Counted from the first letter of the stretch, positions 23,708-33,176 are shown. The stretch is 64,000 nucleotides of DNA from UBA3937 sp050951585 (GCA_050951585.1 JBMNJI010000006.1:372001-436000); one strand, 5' to 3'. Notes: generated by a model not told the origin, from the letters alone. Made by a program: numbers and translations.

Positions 23708-25033
23708 TTAAAGATTACTAATCATCTGCCAGATTTCTTGCGCTTCAATTGGCACGGTAAACAATCGTATGCCTAAAGCTTCCCCAACCTCCGCCGGGGT
23801 TAAATCATCCAAAAACTTTCCATCGCCGGACTTTACTGTAGATTCCGGGATAAAAACAATAGTTCCCGGAGCAAGATTCTTTAACCCTGCCAAAAAGCAA
23901 GAGCCGGTTAACAGCCCGGCAACGGTTATCGTCGGGCCAAAAAAAGTATTGGGAACAGCCTGCAAGGTCACCTGCAAACCTTTGATCTTATTTAAACGTT
24001 CCACCAGGGGCTTCAGCACCGGTACTCCGGATATACCTGTGGCAAATACTATTCCCCTCGGTCCGTCCAGCTCTGCGGGTAACGCTAGCCGGGCAAATTC
24101 ATCCCACAGGAGGCGGACCATTCCTACGCCATTTTCCAACTGAGAAAAATCTTCATAACTTTCATACACCGGAAAATCACGACCACTTAACAGATAAAAT
24201 TCATCTGAGGGCCAAATAAAGCGACTGCCTCTTTCCGGCAGTTCCAATTCCTGTTTTTGCTCTACCCATTCAACCAGGCGAGCGGCTTCATCCTGCCGGA
24301 AAACGCGCAAATCTGGCAGACCACGGCGAAAACCCGTTAATCCCACAGGAACTACTGCCAAGGAGATTACTCCGTTTATTCTCCTTAAATCCTCATAAGT
24401 TTTCTGTAACGCCTCTCCGTCATTGATACCGGGACAAGCAACAACCTGCGTATGAAATTCGATCCCCGCCTCCGTCAACTCCTGCATTATTTCAAGGATG
24501 TTGCCGGCCTGCGGATTTTTCATGAGTCTCGTGCGCAGTGCCGCATCAGTAGTATGTACGGAAACATATAAGGGTGAAAGATGTTCTCTTTTTATTCTAT
24601 CCAGATCTTCTGGAGATAAATTCGTCAACGTAATGTAACTTCCCTGCAAAAATGACAGCCGAAAATCATCATCTTTTTGATAAAGACTGGGCCTCATCTT
24701 CGGCGGCATCTGGTCCACAAAACAAAAGACACATTTATTGCGACAGGTCCTCAGCCCGCAAAAAACTGCCCGTTGAAAATGTACTCCCAGCGGCTCATCA
24801 TAGTCTTTTTCAATTTCATAAATAACGTGTTCGCCGTTTCTCTTACACACTTCCAGCAGAATCTGCTCTTCCGCCCATTCGATCTGATAAGTAATTAAAT
24901 CTTCGATCACTTTATGATTAATTTTGCAGAGCCGATCCCCCGCCGTAATTCCTAATTCCTCGGCCAAAGATCCCTCTTCCACAAAAACAATCTCCGCACC
25001 TTGCATTCGGCTCACCACCGCAAAGAAATTCAA
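23708..25033 (-). CDS. DUF512 family radical SAM protein with PDZ-like N-terminus
   Basis: 441 residues. The N-terminal ~70 residues resemble a PDZ domain (GSLAEELGITAGDRLCKIN). The following radical-SAM-like region has the Cys cluster CRNKCVFCFVDQMP (CX3CX2C, 4Fe-4S binding) and SYITLTNLSPEDLDRI. The C-terminal part is DUF512 with the tail GRDFPVYESYEDF and a final domain with GVPVLKPLVERLN. The family is widespread in anaerobic Firmicutes next to der, but its reaction is not established. The start is a TTG at 25033 with GGAG upstream. Confidence 0.9.
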   Translation of the reverse strand: MNFFAVVSRMQGAEIVFVEEGSLAEELGITAGDRLCKINHKVIEDLITYQIEWAEEQILLEVCKRNGEHVIYEIEKDYDEPLGVHFQRAVFCGLRTCRNKCVFCFVDQMPPKMRPSLYQKDDDFRLSFLQGSYITLTNLSPEDLDRIKREHLSPLYVSVHTTDAALRTRLMKNPQAGNILEIMQELTEAGIEFHTQVVACPGINDGEALQKTYEDLRRINGVISLAVVPVGLTGFRRGLPDLRVFRQDEAARLVEWVEQKQELELPERGSRFIWPSDEFYLLSGRDFPVYESYEDFSQLENGVGMVRLLWDEFARLALPAELDGPRGIVFATGISGVPVLKPLVERLNKIKGLQVTLQAVPNTFFGPTITVAGLLTGSCFLAGLKNLAPGTIVFIPESTVKSGDGKFLDDLTPAEVGEALGIRLFTVPIEAQEIWQMISNL

Positions 25034-25097
25034 TCAATCTCCATCAATTATCCTTTATTCCTGGCAATTCGTCAATAAAGATTAATCGAATTGATAA

Positions 25098-25124
25098 CTA
25101 AAGCCAGGTCACCCTGGCTCTTCT
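25098..25124 (-). terminator. Possible terminator downstream of the DUF3189 genes
   Basis: AGCCAGG/CCTGGCT hairpin with a 4-nt loop, lying 35 bp past the 25159 stop. The following T tract is weak, so confidence is moderate. Confidence 0.5.
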
Positions 25125-25158
25125 AAATCTTTGTGTTACTATGACCTTACTATGCCGG

Positions 25159-25656
25159 CTACAGGCAATTCTGCTGTTTGATCCTCCGGACAAGGGAAGG
25201 CATGCGGGCGCTTAAATATTTTGCCCAGATAGTCTTGATATACTTACGGAACCGTCCTCGCGTCAACATTTCCAAAATGCAAAGCGACCAGGGATTAATC
25301 GTGCTCAAATCATAGATCAGCATCTGTTTTTGTGTGCCAAGCAGCCGCAAGATCTCCGGTCCTAAAACGGTCTTGACAAAACAGCCGTAGACACCTGCAC
25401 TTAAAGTATAATACTCATTCCCTTGTTCATCGCGCGCCCGTAACTGTAATTCACCCGGGTGGTAAGGATGAGGCTCGGCAAAATCAGGAATCGACAATAA
25501 TTGCCGGTAATGTGCTTCTTCCTTTAAGTGGCCTGCGGCGAAAACAGCTGCCACAAGCGAGGCAAAACAACCAAATTGGTCAAGAAAGACATGCTTCACC
25601 TCTTGTCCCACACCACCTTTATAACTTCCATCCTGAGTTCCAACCCGCTTATTCAT
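25159..25656 (-). CDS. DUF3189 family protein (second copy)
   Basis: 165-residue frame. The conserved part starts around residue 21 (KHVFLDQFGCFASLVAAVFAAG), typical of DUF3189, and includes LSAGVYGCFVKTVL and MLIYDLSTINPW. The first ATG (25656) lacks a ribosome site. A GTG at 25596, which would begin right at the conserved core, is an alternative. Function unknown. The family recurs beside sporulation and cell-envelope genes in Clostridia. It shares its layout with the adjacent 25699-26157 gene, suggesting ancient duplication. Confidence 0.82.
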   Translation of the reverse strand: MNKRVGTQDGSYKGGVGQEVKHVFLDQFGCFASLVAAVFAAGHLKEEAHYRQLLSIPDFAEPHPYHPGELQLRARDEQGNEYYTLSAGVYGCFVKTVLGPEILRLLGTQKQMLIYDLSTINPWSLCILEMLTRGRFRKYIKTIWAKYLSARMPSLVRRIKQQNCL

Positions 25657-25698
25657 TGAGAAAAGTGAAACCCGCTTCTTCCGATCATGGAAAAAACC

Positions 25699-26157
25699 TT
25701 ACTGCAGGTCTTTACCTTTGATTATTTTCACTAAATGCAAAAATTTATCATATGCTTTCTGTGTACCATAAATAACGATTGGTCTGCCTGGTATCACCAG
25801 CCCTAAACGGCGCGAAAGAAAACCGCCGATGACCATCCACAAATTGACATATGGCATCGTATCCACAAAAAGAAACTCGTCCTGGCTTTCCCCGCTCAAT
25901 AGAATAAAGCTCCGCATAATTTTCTCATAATATGAGCCGAGATTCTTTTTCCCAACAATATAAATTTCATTGCCCAAACAATCAAGACCAAGAAAACGAA
26001 TCTTCCCGTGGTCCTTCCCTTTCTGAGCATCATAATAAGGCAGATTAAGCAGTTCGCGAGCCGTAGGCAACCTTGTCTCCGGCAGCCAGCCGAGATGAAT
26101 TGCCGCAGCGGTAACCGAAGAATGGGCTCCGCCATAACAATTATAGATTATCTTCAA
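25699..26157 (-). CDS. DUF3189 family protein (first copy)
   Basis: 152 residues beginning KIIYNCYGGAHSSVTAAAIHLGW, the family's N-terminal signature (Tyr-Cys-x-Gly-x-x-His-Ser). A hydrophobic stretch (LWMVIGGFLSRRLGLVI) and a C-terminal YGTQKAYDKFLHLV helix follow. Start TTG 26157, 15 bp after spoIIP, so likely co-transcribed with it. The conserved Cys and His near the N-terminus suggest an enzyme or metal site; the role is unknown. Confidence 0.85.
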   Translation of the reverse strand: MKIIYNCYGGAHSSVTAAAIHLGWLPETRLPTARELLNLPYYDAQKGKDHGKIRFLGLDCLGNEIYIVGKKNLGSYYEKIMRSFILLSGESQDEFLFVDTMPYVNLWMVIGGFLSRRLGLVIPGRPIVIYGTQKAYDKFLHLVKIIKGKDLQ

Positions 26158-26172
26158 ATTAAGTAAACCTGT

Positions 26173-27510
26173 TCAACGTTGGCTTTTTTGCTCAGAATCT
26201 GCCGCATCAGACGGCGAAGACTCTGATGAAGATCCTGTTGAAGACTCTGCTGATGATTCCGGCGAAAGCTCTGCTGAAAACTCTGTTGAAGATTCCGGCG
26301 GCGCAGATGGCGGTGCTTTTTTTGTTTTGCTCCCTTTTGCCGCAGCATCTCTCCGGACCGGTCCAAAATAATTGGAGAATTCCCTGCCCAAACCGGTTAT
26401 TTTCGACCAGGAGCCACGCAAACTGCCGGTACTTAGCAGTAAGAAGGCACCCCCGCCAATTACCGCTATAGCAAGGATGGTCAATAAGGCTTTCCCGACA
26501 CCCGGTCTCGTCCCCGTGGGCTCCGCCGGAGCCGCGGCCGTGGCACCCACGATTTTAGGAATACCCTCGGCAAAAGCAGCCACCCCGTTCTCTGCTGCCG
26601 GGCGACTATTGGTATGGGTTCCTACTTCAATTAGGATGGTTTGCGGGCCTAAGTCCTGATTATAATTACCCTTCCCAATATAAATCCCTTTGATAAAGCC
26701 GGGTTTATGTTTATCAAAGTAGGCTTTGATTCTTTTGGCAAAATCCAAATTGGCAGACATATTAGCATTTTGCCTTCCTACTACTAATCTGATTTTGGTG
26801 CCCGTCTGACCGTCAATTTCCGTCTTATAATAATTCGGGTCGGGAATTCCGTCACGATGGACATCAATTAAAGCCAGGGGATTTTGCTTCAAAAGCTGGA
26901 CGGCCGTTTTTCTGGAACGGTGGTACGCATTAGCATCATGCGGGTCGTGCTTATCAAAACTAATCAATGATTCGACCCCTTTTTCCTTCAAACTGTTGGC
27001 CAGTGTATTCCCTACCTGTAATATGCCGCCGCTTCCCGGTTTGCTTGCCGTTCCATCTGTCGGTATATATGATTCATCAGTATGCGTCATATATATTGCT
27101 ACTCTCCCATTCCCCCCATCCGCTTGGGCTGTTGGTACGGCATCCCATTCCTCCAGGTAGCTTACTTTTTCCTCTCCTACTACTTCGGCGACAGCCTTCA
27201 TCTGTTCTTCATCTACGCTCGTGATGCGATACCGCTTGTTATTTTCCAAAATGAATTCATCGCCCACATAAGTCTGTCGTCCAATCTGGTCTATCTCCTT
27301 TCCCGCCTCATCAACCACCGAATAATAGGTCCCGCAGTCCAACTCCACTTCCCACTTCCCCAAAGAGTCCAGAAAATCCAGATTTAAGCCGGTTTGAGCC
27401 AGAGTGTTGTATACGCGGGGATTCTTTTCCAAAATAAAAAGTCCTCCCCCTAAGAGCAATAAACCGATACTGATGAGCAATATGATTTTATTAATGATGT
27501 TATTCTTCAT
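26173..27510 (-). CDS. spoIIP: Stage II sporulation protein P with C-terminal membrane extension
   Basis: Peptidoglycan amidase/endopeptidase that with SpoIID and SpoIIM thins the septal wall during engulfment. 445 residues. There is an N-terminal membrane anchor (~8-25), a stalk region, then the catalytic domain (~140-320) with VAIYMTHTDESYIPTDG, GVESLISFDKHDPHDANAYH and ILIEVGTHTNSRPAAENG, carrying the zinc-ligand His and Glu residues. Unlike the usual architecture, a second membrane span (~335-357, LLTILAIAVIGGGAFLLL) and a long Ser/Glu/Pro-rich tail follow. ATG 27510 is better spaced to AAGGA than ATG 27516. The start overlaps the DUF1614 gene. Confidence 0.93.
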   Translation of the reverse strand: MKNNIINKIILLISIGLLLLGGGLFILEKNPRVYNTLAQTGLNLDFLDSLGKWEVELDCGTYYSVVDEAGKEIDQIGRQTYVGDEFILENNKRYRITSVDEEQMKAVAEVVGEEKVSYLEEWDAVPTAQADGGNGRVAIYMTHTDESYIPTDGTASKPGSGGILQVGNTLANSLKEKGVESLISFDKHDPHDANAYHRSRKTAVQLLKQNPLALIDVHRDGIPDPNYYKTEIDGQTGTKIRLVVGRQNANMSANLDFAKRIKAYFDKHKPGFIKGIYIGKGNYNQDLGPQTILIEVGTHTNSRPAAENGVAAFAEGIPKIVGATAAAPAEPTGTRPGVGKALLTILAIAVIGGGAFLLLSTGSLRGSWSKITGLGREFSNYFGPVRRDAAAKGSKTKKAPPSAPPESSTEFSAELSPESSAESSTGSSSESSPSDAADSEQKSQR

Positions 27511-28222
27511 GTTCATCTTCCTTTTCCACCCGTTCCTCTCTTCCGGAATCAGCCTTTAAATGCTCCAGCAACTCAGGAGCATGACCATCTTTGACCGGAC
27601 CGCCTTGCAAGCGTTCCCGGGTTTCCCCAAATAATTCCGCCAAAAGTATGGCGAATAAGCCGGCAAAAACAACCGAGTCAAATGCTCCAGCCCCGCCGAA
27701 ATGCACACTTCCGGGCGTACCTGTTGAGCGTAACCAAAAATAATGAATAATATCCAGACTTAAAACACCCAAGGTAGCGGCCACAAATGCCGAACGACGC
27801 GAGCGCCCTAAAAGATAAGCCGTCACACCGGCGACCAAAGGATAAACATACAGCGGATCGAGGATCGTATTGCGGTCGTCCGGGTCATTGGTCATCAAAT
27901 AACTGCCGATAAAATAAATAATACCTGCCGTGGCAACCGTTGCTACTAATGCTCGACCCCATTCTTTAGGAGTACCTGCCCGTGCTAAAAGATAAATTGC
28001 TAAACCAAGAGGGATGAGCGCCCCTCCCACATTTAATGAGACATCGATATCCCCCCGCGATAATGGAAGATCAATAAAGCTACCCACAATTAAGGCCCCA
28101 AGGATAATAAGAGCTTGCCGGTCAGTAAGCCTCATCCGGTCTAAGAGACGATGTGCTAAGCCAAAATATACCAGGAGCGACACAACAACCAAAACAATAG
28201 TTCCAATGGGTAATCTGGTCAT
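27500..28222 (-). CDS. DUF1614 family multi-pass membrane protein
   Basis: 240 residues with about seven hydrophobic segments and a charged C-terminal tail (EERVEKEDEHEE). The conserved core has LPLSRGDIDVSLNVGGALIPLGLAIYL-type sequence split across spans and LYVYPLVAGVTAYLLGR. DUF1614 proteins are found beside spoIIP in Clostridia. The 3' end overlaps spoIIP, so the two are coupled and probably expressed in sporulation. Function unknown. Strong AAAGGAGG before ATG 28222. Confidence 0.88.
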   Translation of the reverse strand: MTRLPIGTIVLVVVSLLVYFGLAHRLLDRMRLTDRQALIILGALIVGSFIDLPLSRGDIDVSLNVGGALIPLGLAIYLLARAGTPKEWGRALVATVATAGIIYFIGSYLMTNDPDDRNTILDPLYVYPLVAGVTAYLLGRSRRSAFVAATLGVLSLDIIHYFWLRSTGTPGSVHFGGAGAFDSVVFAGLFAILLAELFGETRERLQGGPVKDGHAPELLEHLKADSGREERVEKEDEHEE

Positions 28223-28420
28223 AGGAAACCTCCTTTACATGAATCCACTCATGATCAAGATCATGCTTTCTCCTTGTAGATTTCCCAGTAGCTTACAAAA
28301 ATATGCGTGACGGGCTCCCCTGCTTCGACAAGTGGCGGGTCTCACTTTCGTTCTTCAGCAGGCGGCGAGCATCTTACCCGTCTCGATAAAACGCGCAAAG
28401 ATAAGAAAATTTTTCTCCAA

Positions 28421-28450
28421 GCGAAAAGTTTTCGCCTGATGCGTTATAAT
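28421..28450 (+). promoter_or_regulatory. Candidate promoter with palindromic operator for pepF
   Basis: TATAAT at 28445-28450 lies 65 bp upstream of the gene start. A perfect 15-bp palindrome (GCGAAAA-G-TTTTCGC, 28421-28435) covers the -35 position, where no consensus hexamer is seen. This suggests repressor or activator control. Both are predictions. Confidence 0.4.
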
Positions 28451-28514
28451 AAGAAACAGACAGATGTACAATCTAATATGGTTAAAAAATATTCGCAAAG
28501 AGGTGATTAATTCT

Positions 28515-30284
28515 ATGAATGAAATGGAGTGCACCTGGGACCTCTCCCCCTTATATCCATCTGTAGAAAACTGGGAGAAAGAACTGACCGAAATACAAAT
28601 AATCCTTGGTAATATTGTCCACAAGAAAGGAACCATCACCAGCAATGCCCATAATCTCTCTGAAACGTTAAAACTGATGGATCAGCTCGGTATCAAGCTC
28701 GAACGGGCCGCATCCTACGCCAAAATGAAATTTGATGCAGATATGGGAAACCCGGCAACAAAGAATGATTATGAGAAGCTGGATCTTTTATACACAAAAA
28801 TCAGCAGTCAACTGGCCTTTTACGAACCGGAACTGCTGCAACTCACACCGGATATTTTTCAGCAATATTTACAAGAAGTACCCGAGTTAATGACCTATCG
28901 CTTTATGTTTGAAAAACTCTTTCAACAAAAGTCCCATATCCTTTCTCCCCAGGAAGAGGAAATCCTCTCGCAGATGGCGGCCTTAGGGGGCTCCTTTGAA
29001 AAAATTTATGACGATTTAACGGTCAACGACCTGGAGTTTCCTGAAATCGAAACCGAGACCGGTGACAAAATCACCGCCAATGAAACAAATTACCGGAAAG
29101 CCTTAAATTCCACGAACCGCCCCTTTAGAGCCAGATATTTTCAAGCTCTCTTAGGTACATATCGTGCCTCCATTAATTCCATAACCTCAATCATCTATGG
29201 CAAGATCAAGTACCACGCTTTTCTGGCCAAAACCAGAAAATACCCCTCCTCACGGGAAATGTCACTGAGCGTAAACCATATTCCTTTGTCCGTTTACGAC
29301 ACCCTGATTGCTACCATCCGCAGCAACGTGCACCAACTCCAACGCTATCTTGCCCTCCGCAAAAAAGTGCTGGGCTACGATGACCTGCATTTTTACGACC
29401 TCTTTGTCCCCTTCATCAAAGATGTGGACAAAAATTATACCTATGCCGAGGCGCAGGAAATCGTCTTAAAGGCCCTGCATATTTTAGGTGATGACTATGT
29501 TGGCGTCTTAAAAAAAGCTTTTAGGGAACGCTGGATTGATGTTTATCCCAAAAAAGGCAAGGCCTCCGGGGCATACGCCAATGGCATTTATGATGCGCAT
29601 CCTTATGTTCTTTTAAACTTCACCGGCACGCTGGAAGATCTGTTTACGATTGCCCATGAACTGGGCCATGTGATGCACAGTTATTACAGTAATCTAAAAC
29701 AACCCTATGTGGATGCGGATTATGTGATTTTTACGGCGGAAGTTGCTTCCACGGTGAACGAATACCTGTTATATCGTTATCTGCTCGACCATGCGGCGAA
29801 CAAAGACGAAAAAAACTATCTGCTTTGTATGCATTTGGACAGTATACGTTCCACCCTGTTCAGGCAAGCCTTTTTTGCTGATTTTGAAATGCAGATGCAC
29901 CGTCTGGTGGAAGAAGAAACCCCCGTCACGCCTGATTATTTACGCAAGATTTACCATGATTTATATGCCTATTATCATGGGGACGGCTTTACAATCGACG
30001 ACGAACTGACCTGCGAATGGGCACGTATTCCGCATTTCTACCGTCCTTTCTATGTTTATCAATATGCCACAGGTATATCTGCCGCTATTTGCCTAGCCAA
30101 AAATATCGAGGCCAAAAAGGCCGGAGCACTGGAAGCATATCTGTATTTCCTCAGTTCCGGCGGATCCGATTATCCCATTAATCTATTAAAAAAGGCCGGC
30201 GTGGATATGTCCACTTCCGACCCGATTATTGCCGCACTGCAGGATTTTTCTGCCACACTTGATTTACTGACGGAATCACTATAG
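28515..30284 (+). CDS. pepF: Oligoendopeptidase F (M3 metallopeptidase)
   Basis: Cytoplasmic zinc peptidase degrading oligopeptides of roughly 7-17 residues. 589 residues: N-terminal helical lid domain (~100-180), then the M3 catalytic domain with IAHELGHVMHSYYS (His381, Glu382, His385) and the third ligand in FTAEVASTVNEYLL. The frame opens at 28464, but ATG 28515 has GAGGTG 9 nt upstream. One of few plus-strand genes here. It ends 14 bp from the convergent dut gene with no visible terminator between them. Confidence 0.96.
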   Translation: MNEMECTWDLSPLYPSVENWEKELTEIQIILGNIVHKKGTITSNAHNLSETLKLMDQLGIKLERAASYAKMKFDADMGNPATKNDYEKLDLLYTKISSQLAFYEPELLQLTPDIFQQYLQEVPELMTYRFMFEKLFQQKSHILSPQEEEILSQMAALGGSFEKIYDDLTVNDLEFPEIETETGDKITANETNYRKALNSTNRPFRARYFQALLGTYRASINSITSIIYGKIKYHAFLAKTRKYPSSREMSLSVNHIPLSVYDTLIATIRSNVHQLQRYLALRKKVLGYDDLHFYDLFVPFIKDVDKNYTYAEAQEIVLKALHILGDDYVGVLKKAFRERWIDVYPKKGKASGAYANGIYDAHPYVLLNFTGTLEDLFTIAHELGHVMHSYYSNLKQPYVDADYVIFTAEVASTVNEYLLYRYLLDHAANKDEKNYLLCMHLDSIRSTLFRQAFFADFEMQMHRLVEEETPVTPDYLRKIYHDLYAYYHGDGFTIDDELTCEWARIPHFYRPFYVYQYATGISAAICLAKNIEAKKAGALEAYLYFLSSGGSDYPINLLKKAGVDMSTSDPIIAALQDFSATLDLLTESL

Positions 30285-30297
30285 CTATTGACCGGTA

Positions 30298-30753
30298 TTA
30301 CAGGCCGCTGGAGCCAAAACCGCCGCCTCGGTTTTCCCCGATTGCCGCCACATCCTCAACCGGTACCCAGTTGATCACCGGTACTTTCTGCAAAACGATC
30401 TGCGCGATGCGGTCCCCTTTTTTGATTAGATACTCCTCCTTCGAGGATGTATTATGCACAATCACGCAAATCTCATCACGGTAACCCGCATCAATAGTGC
30501 CTGGACTATTGGCAATTCTTAACGGCGATTTTAAGGATAACCCGCTCCTGGGCCGCACTTGCAGTTCGTAACCAACAGGAGTAGCCACCTTCAACCCGGT
30601 TCTAACCAGCACGGTTTGGCCGGGTTGAATTTTTTGTTCTTCAATCGTATACAGGTCCATCCCGGCATCACCGGCTCTTGCATAAGCAGGCAATTTCGCT
30701 TCCGGATGACAACACTCGACATAAATATTGATCTTTTCTTCTGCTGCGCTCAT
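30298..30753 (-). CDS. dut: Deoxyuridine 5'-triphosphate nucleotidohydrolase (dUTPase)
   Basis: Hydrolyses dUTP to dUMP, keeping uracil out of DNA and feeding dTMP synthesis. 151 residues with all five trimeric dUTPase motifs: AGDAGMDLY, RPRSGLSLK, GTIDAGYRDEI, KGDRIAQIVL and the C-terminal RGGGFGSSGL. Located 24 bp after the histidine kinase gene and probably in the same transcript. Confidence 0.97.
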   Translation of the reverse strand: MSAAEEKINIYVECCHPEAKLPAYARAGDAGMDLYTIEEQKIQPGQTVLVRTGLKVATPVGYELQVRPRSGLSLKSPLRIANSPGTIDAGYRDEICVIVHNTSSKEEYLIKKGDRIAQIVLQKVPVINWVPVEDVAAIGENRGGGFGSSGL

Positions 30754-30777
30754 TTTTTCCCTCCGGCGATTCTTCTT

Positions 30778-33015
30778 TTATCCTGCAGTATTCTCCGTGC
30801 AGTCCGTTTCCTCCTGCTGATCTTTTTTACAGGGAAGATAAATGATAAATTTTGTTCCTTCGAGAGCAACGCTACTTTCAATTTCTATTTTTCCGTGATG
30901 CTCTTTGATGATCTGAAAACAAATACATAAACCTAACCCTGTCCCTTTGGTTTTGGTTGTAAAAAAAGGTGTGCCAGCCATTAACCGTTCTTCTTCGCTC
31001 ATGGGTCGACCATTATTATAGATGCTAATCGCAATCTGAGAGCTTTGGTGATGATATTCCGAAGATATTTTAATTAGGGGATTGGTGAGATCACCGACTG
31101 CTTCCATGGCATTTTTCGAGATATTGAGGATAACTTGCCTGATTTTATTCAAATCAGCAAAGATGACTTTCTGTCCGTCTTTAATTTCATATTGCACTTC
31201 AATCTTCCTGATAAAAGCATTGGTATCAATCATGGCCTTAATGGAGTCAATCATCGCATCGACGTTAATATCCTCATACTTACACGGGGAAGGTTTCGCA
31301 AACATCAGAAAATCAGTCACAAACCGATTAATGTTTTCTGTTTCCTGCTCAATTAAGCCGGCATACTCCAAAATTTTTCCTTCTTCCGTTTTATATCTGA
31401 TTAACTGACTGAACCCTTTTATCGCCGTTAATGGGTTCCTGATTTCATGGACAATACCGGCGGCCATCTGCCCTAAGGTAATTAATTTCTCATTCTGCCG
31501 CTCCATTTCATTTTCAATACTAATCGAGGTAATATCCGCTGCGGTAAGGATCATGCCAATTATTTCCCCGTCAATGTTTTTAATATGATCGGTATGAATC
31601 AGTAGTTCTTTGTCATTGCCTTTCACTGTGACAATCGGTAAACGATAAAATTTATCCTGTTTCCCGGCATTAAGGAATAAGTGGTACTGCTGTCCCTTCT
31701 TACGCTCATCATCAATAATAATCTCAAATAAGGAATCAATGTTTTTGCCGATTATATCAGACTCTTCCATTTCCAGTAACTCCGTAGTTTTACTGTTACA
31801 CATAATAATTCTATATTGGATATCGGTAATTATAATCAGATTATTAATAGAGCCTAAAATCGTCTTTGTTTGCAGTTTCAAGCTTGCCAAATCCTGTTCA
31901 TTCTTCGGATCATCAAACAAAACCAAATACCCATCCGCAATCTTGAAATAATCCGCCTTTAATTTGATACTTTGCCCGTTTTTTGTCTTTAATTCTAAAA
32001 GAATGTTTTTCTCACATTTTCCGCCGTTGGCAAATGCCTGAGGAATTCTATTGAGCTCACTGAATTTACTGCCTGTCGCCATCGGATCGCAACCAAATAC
32101 ATCTTTCAATTCACAGTCTAATAAACTTAAAGCCTTGGTATTGGCAAACGATAATTCGATGTCGGAGTTATACATGGTCACCCCAATGGGTAATTCATTC
32201 AGCAAACATTTGAGAAATATATTGTTTTGTTCTGCCTTTTCATAGGGATAAAGAACCGCACTAGCCACAATTCCCTTGAAAAAAAAGTAATAACAGGCCA
32301 GTTTCAGGAGATGTCCCAAGATAAAATAAACGGACTCTTTTGCATAGAACATTATCCCTACTTCAGCGATGATTGCCGATAATACTGCGGCAAATATATA
32401 AGGAAAAATTACGACTCCCTTTTCCCCTAACTTCCCTTTGATTTTCAATAAGGCATAGAGAAAGAGTACAATAATGCCGCCTTCCAAAAATAGTCTTGTC
32501 ACCGTAGTTCTCTGCATATCATCATACAATGCCGGCAACATGGGAAAAAGGCTGTAAATTGCCCAGGATGTTATGCCGATTAAGAGGACGGTTACCAAAA
32601 AGCCAATTCTTTTTGGCACGGCAAAATTCCTCTTTGTAATATAGATTAGAATATGGCCTTCAATCAGCCTTCCCGTATAATAATACCAAATTGAAAGTTC
32701 ATTATTGATATCTCCTGCCACACTAATAATACCGCTGAATAAAAGAGCGTGCATTAAATTAAATACTGCTACAAAAAGAAACCCGAAGCCTATCAAATGG
32801 TTCACTTGTGTATTTCTTTGATATGTATACCAGACCAGCATGAATATACTAAATGAAATATAGACGCAAAGCATTTCCACTATAGTGTGAAAGAGAGAAT
32901 AATAAGCTTGCGCCATATGGAAAAACAGAATTAAAAAAAAGACGATCAGCAAAGATACGGTAATAGTATCCTTTAATAATGAGAAATTCTGTTTTTCTTT
33001 GTTCAATACTAACAT
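30778..33015 (-). CDS. Orphan sensor histidine kinase: MASE3-PAS-PAS-HisKA-HATPase
   Basis: Membrane sensor kinase of 745 residues. Residues ~20-250 form a seven-span MASE3-like sensory domain (FHTIVEMLCVYISFSIFMLV; NLMHALLFSG). Two PAS domains follow (~262-375 and ~382-500), then HisKA with IVHEIRNPLTAIKGFSQLI (phospho-acceptor His523) and the HATPase with NISKNAMEAV (N box) and GTGLGLCICFQII (G2 box). No response regulator is adjacent. The HEIRNPLTAIKGF style matches sporulation kinases of the KinA/KinE group feeding Spo0F/Spo0A; this is inference. ATG start at 33015 after AAGGAAGG. Confidence 0.93.
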   Translation of the reverse strand: MLVLNKEKQNFSLLKDTITVSLLIVFFLILFFHMAQAYYSLFHTIVEMLCVYISFSIFMLVWYTYQRNTQVNHLIGFGFLFVAVFNLMHALLFSGIISVAGDINNELSIWYYYTGRLIEGHILIYITKRNFAVPKRIGFLVTVLLIGITSWAIYSLFPMLPALYDDMQRTTVTRLFLEGGIIVLFLYALLKIKGKLGEKGVVIFPYIFAAVLSAIIAEVGIMFYAKESVYFILGHLLKLACYYFFFKGIVASAVLYPYEKAEQNNIFLKCLLNELPIGVTMYNSDIELSFANTKALSLLDCELKDVFGCDPMATGSKFSELNRIPQAFANGGKCEKNILLELKTKNGQSIKLKADYFKIADGYLVLFDDPKNEQDLASLKLQTKTILGSINNLIIITDIQYRIIMCNSKTTELLEMEESDIIGKNIDSLFEIIIDDERKKGQQYHLFLNAGKQDKFYRLPIVTVKGNDKELLIHTDHIKNIDGEIIGMILTAADITSISIENEMERQNEKLITLGQMAAGIVHEIRNPLTAIKGFSQLIRYKTEEGKILEYAGLIEQETENINRFVTDFLMFAKPSPCKYEDINVDAMIDSIKAMIDTNAFIRKIEVQYEIKDGQKVIFADLNKIRQVILNISKNAMEAVGDLTNPLIKISSEYHHQSSQIAISIYNNGRPMSEEERLMAGTPFFTTKTKGTGLGLCICFQIIKEHHGKIEIESSVALEGTKFIIYLPCKKDQQEETDCTENTAG

Positions 33016-33176
33016 ACACTAACCTTCCTTATATTATAACTATTGTGAGTAAATTGGGAAATCAATTAATGTTTAATTAATTGTAAACTATAACAAATTG
33101 CTTTTAAGAAATCACGCATATTTTGACGAAAAAAATTTTATCCCCCGATTTTTTCTCACAATTAATATGACAAATG

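Noticed and set aside
28290..28410. Riboswitch or T-box upstream of pepF
   Set aside because: GC-rich hairpin-like sequence is present but no recognisable conserved core (no T-box or known aptamer motif).
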